Under the pieces are notes generated by a model. The model worked only from the letters and a program-made list of their open reading frames with translations, was not told the DNA's origin and did not search any database. DNA of 10,983 nt from Desulfovibrio sp. (lineage in GTDB: Bacteria > Desulfobacterota > Desulfovibrionia > Desulfovibrionales > Desulfovibrionaceae), in the NCBI GenBank assembly GCA_028708195.1, contig JAQVZK010000044.1, forward strand, positions 1 through 10,983. The letters run 5' to 3'. The stretch's first letter is position 1. Every line of letters begins with the position of its first letter. Of the stretch, positions 6,180-10,983 are shown piece after piece. The position numbers and the translations under genes are program-made.

Positions 6180-7616
6180 ATGTCCAAACCTGCCACCCGT
6201 TCATTCCGTATTGTTTGCGAGCAAATGCACACCACAGCCGTGGAGGCTCTGCTGCGCGCACAGGGTTACGAATTCGAGCCCGAGCCATTTTCTCCCCTGT
6301 GCCGCCGCCTGCTGGTGGAGCCGCGCCCGCTGGGCAGTTCGCTGGCGGCGTTTTTTGGCTACATCTATATTCAGGACAGGTCCTCCATGCTGCCTCCAGT
6401 GGCCCTTGCGCCGGCCGCCGGGGCCTCGGTGCTCGACATGTGCGCGAGCCCCGGCAGCAAGACCGGCTTTCTGGCGCAGCTTGTGGGGCGCACGGGTTTT
6501 GTGCTGGGCAACGAGCCTTCGCCCACGCGGCTGGGCACACTGCGCGCCAACCTGCACCAGTGCAACCTGATTCAGGCGGGCACCTGTTCCTACAGCGGCG
6601 ATGCACTGCCCCTGCGCCCCGGCTCGTGGGACACCATTCTGCTTGACCCGCCCTGCTCCGGCTGGGGCACGGCAGAAAAACACCCGCAAGTGCTCAAGCT
6701 CTGGCAGGGCGACAAACTGGACACCCTCACAAGCCTGCAACAGCGGCTGCTGCGCCACGCGGCGCACCTGCTGGCCCCTGGCGGGCGGCTTGTCTACTCC
6801 ACCTGCACGACCAATGTGGCTGAAAACGAAGATCAGGTACGCTTTGCCGAAGAAGAACTGGGCCTTGTACGCGACCACCTTGCGCCCATCCCCGGCTTTG
6901 TCTGGGAAGAGCTGCCCGGCGGCGAGGGAACCCTGCGGGTGGACGGCGCGCGCTCTCAGGCTCAGGGATTCTACGTGGCCCGCCTGCGCAAACCAGGGCA
7001 TGCGCCCGACAGCGCTTTAGCCGATACTGCGGACAGTATGCCGGGCAATGCTGCGGGCAACAACGAGCATGACACGCCAGCCGTGCCAGCCATCGAATCT
7101 GGCAGTGTGGACGAACTTTCTGCCAACCCCGGCCAGCAAACCGAATTTTGGGCAGCGCAGCAGTTTGGGCGCAAAAGGGCTGGCCGCCAAACCTCCCGCC
7201 AAACTCCCCGCCAGGCGTTGGGACAGCCCTTGCCGCCGGACTGTCTTGCCGGACCCACCTGTGATCCGTCGCATCTGCCGCCCGGTCAGGCGGTGCTGTA
7301 CGGCGAACACGTGCGCTTTATCCCCGTTCAGGCGGCCGCGCTGTTGCCGCAGGAATGTGTATGGCAGGGCGCGCTGCTGGGCAAACTGGGCGGAGGCAGA
7401 CTGGACGCGGCCCCGCGCCTGCGCGCCCTTATGCCCGAAAAGCCGGATGCGGCAACAAGCCTTGTACTGGAAGACCTGAACGAAATCAGCGCCCTGCTCA
7501 GCGGGCAAAGCCGCCAGACAGGGCTTCAGGGCCGCGAGGCTGCCCTGTGGTGGCGCGACCTGCCCCTGGGCCGTCTGGCGCTCAAGCGGGGACGGGCCGT
7601 GGCCGGATTCAGATAA
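6180..7616 (+). CDS. RsmB/RsmF (NOL1/NOP2/Sun) family RNA cytosine-C5 methyltransferase
   Basis: SAM-dependent enzyme expected to make m5C in rRNA or tRNA. The exact target cannot be read from sequence. The protein has 478 residues. Seen: an N-terminal region ending in YIYIQDRSSMLPP (61-73), SAM motif I VLDMCASPGSKT (84-95), NEPSPTRLGTLRANL (111-125), motif IV LLDPPCSGWGT with the product-release C159, and motif VI VYSTCTTNVAENEDQV with the nucleophile C209. Both catalytic cysteines are intact. Residues about 272-360 form a low-complexity linker rich in Ala, Gln and Arg. A C-terminal domain (367-478) ending in WWRDLPLGRLALKRGRAV resembles the RsmF-type RNA-binding end, so it is closer to RsmF than RsmB. 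The start at 6180 gives the family-like N-terminus. The frame is open to 5868, and an ATG at 6111 is possible but lacks support. Convergent with hypF. Confidence 0.93.
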   Translation: MSKPATRSFRIVCEQMHTTAVEALLRAQGYEFEPEPFSPLCRRLLVEPRPLGSSLAAFFGYIYIQDRSSMLPPVALAPAAGASVLDMCASPGSKTGFLAQLVGRTGFVLGNEPSPTRLGTLRANLHQCNLIQAGTCSYSGDALPLRPGSWDTILLDPPCSGWGTAEKHPQVLKLWQGDKLDTLTSLQQRLLRHAAHLLAPGGRLVYSTCTTNVAENEDQVRFAEEELGLVRDHLAPIPGFVWEELPGGEGTLRVDGARSQAQGFYVARLRKPGHAPDSALADTADSMPGNAAGNNEHDTPAVPAIESGSVDELSANPGQQTEFWAAQQFGRKRAGRQTSRQTPRQALGQPLPPDCLAGPTCDPSHLPPGQAVLYGEHVRFIPVQAAALLPQECVWQGALLGKLGGGRLDAAPRLRALMPEKPDAATSLVLEDLNEISALLSGQSRQTGLQGREAALWWRDLPLGRLALKRGRAVAGFR

Positions 7617-7747
7617 GCAGCACGCACGGGCAGACGCGTGCCGTAAAGCCGCAAGCCCCCGCGTTGGGCCGCCTGCTGGCGCTCCCGGTGGCAGGGGCAG
7701 GCGTTTACCGCAGGGCCGTCAATATCCCCTTGCGCGGGGCAACGCCC
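7617..7747. other. Convergent intergenic spacer with hairpins
   Basis: 131 bp between the converging methyltransferase and hypF genes. gcacgc (7620-7625) and gcgtgc (7636-7641) form a 6-bp stem just after the methyltransferase stop. Immediately after the hypF stop, ggggc/gcccc (7736-7740 with 7744-7748) or cccc/gggg (7726-7729 with 7736-7739) can pair. None has a T-run, so neither gene shows a standard intrinsic terminator. Confidence 0.4.
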
Positions 7748-10405
7748 CTATGCCTTGCCCGCAGCCAGCATTCTTCTGCCCCACACAGCCTGCCCCAGCG
7801 ACAGACCGCCGTCACCGGGCGGCAGTTCATGATGGGTCAGCGCCTTCAGCCCAAAACAGCCCAGGGCCTGAGGCAGCAAACGCGCCATTATGGCGTTTTG
7901 CATGACGCCGCCACTCAGCCCCACTGTTGTGATGCCAAGCGACCGCGCCGCCCTGCCCGCCATGCAGGCCAAAGCCATTGCCAAACCAAGATGAAAACGC
8001 CCCGCAACTTCTGCCACGGGCATGCCTGCAGCCACGCTTTCTGCAACCCTGGCAAAAAGTCCGGCGCTGTCCATCTCCAGCAGGCCATTACGCTCGGCCA
8101 TGCCCACAGGCCAGACCATGCCCGATGCCTGCCGCATATTCGCCACATCCGCCCTGCCTGCCAGCACTGCCCCGAGCGGGCCTTCTGCCCGGTTGGCCGC
8201 ATCCTCCAGCCGGATTGCCGCCTGCCCCTCGTAGGTTGTCGTCAGACACAGCCCAAGCTGGGCCGCCACGGCGTCGAACAGCCGCCCGCAACTGGACGTT
8301 GCCGGGCAGTTGATGCCACGCGTCAGCATTTCATCCACGGCGTGCGAGGCCTGCGCGTGCTCCGCCAGCCAGGGCGCGGCTGCCTGCGCGGCTGCAGCGT
8401 CCAGATGCCCGAATTCCACGGCCTGCCTGGCCAGTGCCTGGGCAATGCGCCACGGTTCGCGCACGGCGGCGTCCCCCCCTGGCAAGGCAAAGGGAGCCAG
8501 TCGCCCCAGCCGTCGCCACTCCGGCGAGTCAAGGTCCATAAAGAGCAGTTCGCCGCCCCAGACGGTGCCGTCGTCGCCAAGGCCCGTTCCGTCAAGGCAC
8601 AGGGCCAGAGCCGGAACAAAGCAGGCGTTTTCGGCCAGAACCGAGGCCGCATGGGCCGCATGGTGCTGCAGGCGCCACAGGGGCAAGCCCTCGCGCGTTG
8701 CGCGGGCCTCGGCATAGCGGGTGGAAAGAAAGTCGGGGTGCAGGTCGCAAACAAGAGCCTTGGGGCTGACCTCAAGAAGTTTTTCAAGATGGGCAACCAC
8801 CTCTTCATAAAAACCAAGAATGGCGGGATTTTCAAGATCGCCCACATGCTGCCCCACAAAGGCTTCATTGCCGCGCGTGAGGCAGCAGGTAGCCTTGAGC
8901 TCGGCCCCGGTTCCGAGAACACAGGGGGTGTCGGCCCCGGCTTCGACGGCTCTGGCCCCGGCTTCGACATTGGCCCCGCGCCCGGCTTCCTGACCGGCTT
9001 CCCCCCCGGTCGCGGCTGCTTCTCCGGTGCTGTCGGCCAAAAATACAGGCCGTGGCACATAGCCCCGCGCCCGGCGGTAAAACAGCGGCTCACTGCGGCC
9101 CGGCTGCGCCGTAACCGGAGGCACGCCAGCCGCGACCGGGCCTGTTTGCGGCTGCAGGGTGATGACGCTGTCGTCCACCCGCACCAGAATGTCCCGGTCG
9201 TGCAAAAGCCAGGCGTCCGCGAGATGCGGCAGGCGTTCCAGCGCCTCCCTGTTGCCAAGGCAGATGGGTTCGCCCGCAGCATTGGCCGAGGTCATGACCA
9301 GAACCGGCGGTTGCGGCGCATGAGCGGCCAGCCAGTCAAAAAGGACGCTGTGCAGGGGCGTGCCGGGCAGCATGAAGCCCACCTGACGCGTGTCGGGGGC
9401 CACCTGCCGCGGCAGTGCATCCGGCCCTTCTTGCTCACGGCGCGGGCAGAGCACTATGGGCTTCTCCGGGCTGACAAGCAGGGCCTCATGCTCTGGCCTG
9501 AGGTCGCAAAAAGTGCGGATTGTCTCAATATCCCGCACCATCAGCGCCAAGGGCTTGTGGGGGCGGTTTTTGCGCTCACGCAGCAGGATCAGGGCGCGCT
9601 CGTTACGGGCGTCACAGGCAAGCTGAAAGCCGCCCAATCCCTTGATGGCCAGAATGCCGCCTTCAAGCAATACCTTGCCAGAAGAGGCCAGGCCCGCACG
9701 GCTGAGAGCTTCTTTAGCTTGCGCAACTGCCGTATCCTCACAGCTACCAGCATTTGCCCCACCCGTGCAGGAGCGTGCGGCAAGCGGCAGGGTGCCGCCT
9801 GCCGCCACATCATTTTTATCCACAAACCAGAAAACTGGCCCGCAGACGGGGCAGGCCACGGGCTGGGCATGAAAGCGCCTGTCCGCCGGATTGCCGTATT
9901 CCGCCGCGCAACGGGGGCAAAGAGGAAAACAGCTCATGGACGTGACGGCCCTGTCGTAGGGAATGGAGCGGGTGATGGTATAGCGCGGCCCGCAGTTGGT
10001 GCAGTTGGTGAAGGCATAGCCGTAGCGCGGGTTTTTGGGGTCAGCCATATCTGCCAGGCAGTCGGCGCACACGCCCACATCCGGGCTGACCAGCACATTG
10101 TGCCCGGCCTGGCCGCTGCTCTGCACAATAACAAAGGCATGCTCTTCAGCAACAGGCGGCATGTCCCCCTGCCTGAGGGCGGTAAGGCGGGCCAGGGGGG
10201 GAAGCTCCGCCTGCAGGCGCAGGCCAAAACGGCCAACTTCAGCTTCTGGCCCCTGCACTTCCATACGCACGCCTTCTGAGGTATTGCCTACGGTACCCGT
10301 GAGGCCGCCCTCGTGGGCGAGCCTGTAGACAAAGGGACGAAAGCCCACGCCCTGCACCTGGCCTGAAGCCACAAAAGCCCGTCGTACTGAATGTTTTTCG
10401 CTCAT
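7748..10405 (-). CDS. hypF: HypF, carbamoyltransferase for [NiFe]-hydrogenase maturation
   Basis: HypF uses carbamoyl phosphate and ATP to make carbamoyl-adenylate and transfers the carbamoyl group to the HypE C-terminal Cys, the source of the cyanide ligands of [NiFe]-hydrogenases. The protein is cytoplasmic with 885 residues, longer than the usual 750-800. Domains in order: acylphosphatase (GQVQGVGFRPF, 15-25, catalytic R23 and N41); two zinc fingers (C113/C116/C135/C138 and C163/C166/C185/C188); YrdC-like domain (KGLGGFQLACDA 255-266, RPHKPLALM 281-289, MTSANAAGEP 371-380); Kae1-like domain (HHAAH, metal ligands H581/H585; LDGTGLGDDG 604-613; GLSGGVMQN and HHELPPGDGG near the end). All catalytic motifs are present. 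Extra length comes from an insert at about 191-235 and an Ala/Gly/Glu-rich insert at about 459-494. No other hyp or hydrogenase gene is in the window. No Shine-Dalgarno precedes the ATG. Confidence 0.98.
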   Translation of the reverse strand: MSEKHSVRRAFVASGQVQGVGFRPFVYRLAHEGGLTGTVGNTSEGVRMEVQGPEAEVGRFGLRLQAELPPLARLTALRQGDMPPVAEEHAFVIVQSSGQAGHNVLVSPDVGVCADCLADMADPKNPRYGYAFTNCTNCGPRYTITRSIPYDRAVTSMSCFPLCPRCAAEYGNPADRRFHAQPVACPVCGPVFWFVDKNDVAAGGTLPLAARSCTGGANAGSCEDTAVAQAKEALSRAGLASSGKVLLEGGILAIKGLGGFQLACDARNERALILLRERKNRPHKPLALMVRDIETIRTFCDLRPEHEALLVSPEKPIVLCPRREQEGPDALPRQVAPDTRQVGFMLPGTPLHSVLFDWLAAHAPQPPVLVMTSANAAGEPICLGNREALERLPHLADAWLLHDRDILVRVDDSVITLQPQTGPVAAGVPPVTAQPGRSEPLFYRRARGYVPRPVFLADSTGEAAATGGEAGQEAGRGANVEAGARAVEAGADTPCVLGTGAELKATCCLTRGNEAFVGQHVGDLENPAILGFYEEVVAHLEKLLEVSPKALVCDLHPDFLSTRYAEARATREGLPLWRLQHHAAHAASVLAENACFVPALALCLDGTGLGDDGTVWGGELLFMDLDSPEWRRLGRLAPFALPGGDAAVREPWRIAQALARQAVEFGHLDAAAAQAAAPWLAEHAQASHAVDEMLTRGINCPATSSCGRLFDAVAAQLGLCLTTTYEGQAAIRLEDAANRAEGPLGAVLAGRADVANMRQASGMVWPVGMAERNGLLEMDSAGLFARVAESVAAGMPVAEVAGRFHLGLAMALACMAGRAARSLGITTVGLSGGVMQNAIMARLLPQALGCFGLKALTHHELPPGDGGLSLGQAVWGRRMLAAGKA
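8933..8990 (-). repeat. Short imperfect tandem repeat inside hypF
   Basis: The plus strand shows ggccccggcttcgac at 8933 and again at 8954 (21-bp step), then a related ggccccgcgcccggcttcc at 8972 (18-bp step). Both steps are multiples of three, so the frame is kept. They encode the VEAGA-type repeats in the linker between the YrdC-like and Kae1-like domains. This looks like an in-frame slippage-prone expansion. Confidence 0.75.
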
Positions 10406-10410
10406 GCCGC

Positions 10411-10439
10411 ATACTAACGCACAAGGTACGGCCTGTCAG
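10411..10439 (-). promoter_or_regulatory. Candidate hypF promoter with start point at the ATG
   Basis: On the minus strand, CTGACA (10439-10434, five of six matches to TTGACA), a 17-bp spacer, then TAGTAT (10416-10411, four of six). The ATG at 10405 follows after five bases. Initiation at the usual distance from the -10 would fall on the start codon, so the mRNA would have essentially no leader. Confidence 0.5.
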
Positions 10440-10586
10440 CAGGGGCCGCCCGACAGCCCAAAAAACACAGACCCTTGCGGGGGACGCAGCTTTTAGCTAG
10501 GTTGGCGCAGTATTGCTTTTCTTAATAACACCACAGAACCGCTCGGACACCCAATATCCCGGACGAGTCACAGTCAGGAGCCCGCC

Positions 10587-10983
10587 ATGCCCTCTGCCCG
10601 CACCATTGGTTCCCGTATCCGTTCCTTTCGCGAAGAACGTGAAGTTGACCTTGAAGCCCTGGCCAGGGATACCGGCCTGGACCAGACCTATCTGGAAAAG
10701 CTTGAAAGCGACGCCATCTACCCCAGCATCGGCCCCCTGCAAAAAGTGGCTCGCGCTCTTGGCGTGCGCCTGGGAACTTTTTTGGACGACCAGTTTACCC
10801 GCGACCCCATCCGGGGCTGTATCAACGACATCTGCGAGGGCGAAGAAGCCCTGCACACCGGCCGTATTCCCCGCCCCAGCTATACGTTTCAGCCATTGGG
10901 CAAGGGCAAGAACGACCGCAATATGGAGCCCTTTCACATCCGTATTTTCCCCGACAACAGCGAGCGCAAAACCAGCTCGCACC
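10587..10983 (+). CDS. XRE-family regulator with start of a cupin domain (cut by window edge)
   Basis: The first 132 residues are visible. Residues 7-68 are a helix-turn-helix of the Cro/CI (XRE) type: IGSRIRSFREEREVDLEALA, then TGLDQTYLEKLESD as turn and recognition helix, then PSIGPLQKVARALGV. After a linker with two Cys (78 and 83), SYTFQPLGKGKNDRNMEPFHIRIFP begins what looks like a C-terminal cupin sensor, as in the XRE-cupin regulators that bind a small ligand and control a neighbouring operon. The ligand and targets lie outside the window. The start is set by AGGAG six bases before the ATG at 10587. It is divergent from hypF across 181 bp, so autoregulation from this spacer or an effect on hypF is possible but unproven. 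Confidence 0.9.
   Translation, partial: MPSARTIGSRIRSFREEREVDLEALARDTGLDQTYLEKLESDAIYPSIGPLQKVARALGVRLGTFLDDQFTRDPIRGCINDICEGEEALHTGRIPRPSYTFQPLGKGKNDRNMEPFHIRIFPDNSERKTSSH

Noticed and set aside
7355..10279. A 974-codon open frame on the plus strand opposite hypF.
   Set aside because: It starts inside the methyltransferase gene without a ribosome site and shows no recognisable domain. Its composition is that of the antisense frame of a GC-rich gene. hypF on the other strand has every expected motif.
10502..10517. A sigma54-like element, TTGGCGCAG followed by TTGCT, upstream of the XRE gene.
   Set aside because: The GG and GC doublets are nine bases apart instead of the required ten, and the -24 box lacks its central A.
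10497..10982. A minus-strand open frame opposite the XRE regulator.
   Set aside because: The plus strand encodes a clear helix-turn-helix with a good Shine-Dalgarno. The minus frame has no start within the window that is supported.

Overview
The window is about 11 kb of GC-rich, densely coding bacterial chromosome. Gene content suggests a sulfate-reducing deltaproteobacterium of the Desulfovibrio type. It has a stand-alone HypF for [NiFe]-hydrogenase maturation, a purE/purD pair, a secreted FG-GAP protein and an XRE-cupin regulator. That assignment is an inference from content and protein style, not from a marker gene. I see no rRNA, tRNA, insertion sequence, phage gene or CRISPR array.

Layout from left to right. 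The N-terminal 417 residues of mutL (minus strand) run off the left edge. Divergent from it is a 101-residue protein with two CxxC pairs, ended by a clear intrinsic terminator at 1785-1819. Then come three minus-strand genes, in transcription order a secreted FG-GAP/VCBS protein, purD and purE. The FG-GAP gene is separated from purD by an intrinsic terminator whose U-tract overlaps a possible extended -10 promoter for purD. purD and purE are separated by 221 bp rich in inverted repeats, including a perfect 24-bp palindrome. A 33-bp hairpin with perfect 16-bp arms lies downstream of purE. After a 405-bp divergent intergenic region comes a plus-strand RsmB/RsmF-type RNA cytosine-C5 methyltransferase. 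It converges on a full-length minus-strand hypF. At the right edge an XRE-cupin regulator begins divergently from hypF and is cut off.

PurD makes glycinamide ribonucleotide and PurE carboxylates aminoimidazole ribonucleotide, so those two serve one pathway. MutL (mismatch repair), the RNA methyltransferase, HypF and the regulator are functionally unrelated neighbours.

The most interesting pattern is in the gene starts. Five genes (the CxxC protein, purE, purD, the FG-GAP gene and the regulator) have ordinary Shine-Dalgarno sequences. The other three (mutL, the RNA methyltransferase and hypF) have none. Each of these three instead has a sigma70-like hexamer pair with a 17-bp spacer, and the -10 ends only 5-6 bases before the ATG. 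That geometry would start transcription at the start codon, so these three genes are candidates for leaderless mRNAs. No obviously new multi-gene system is visible.
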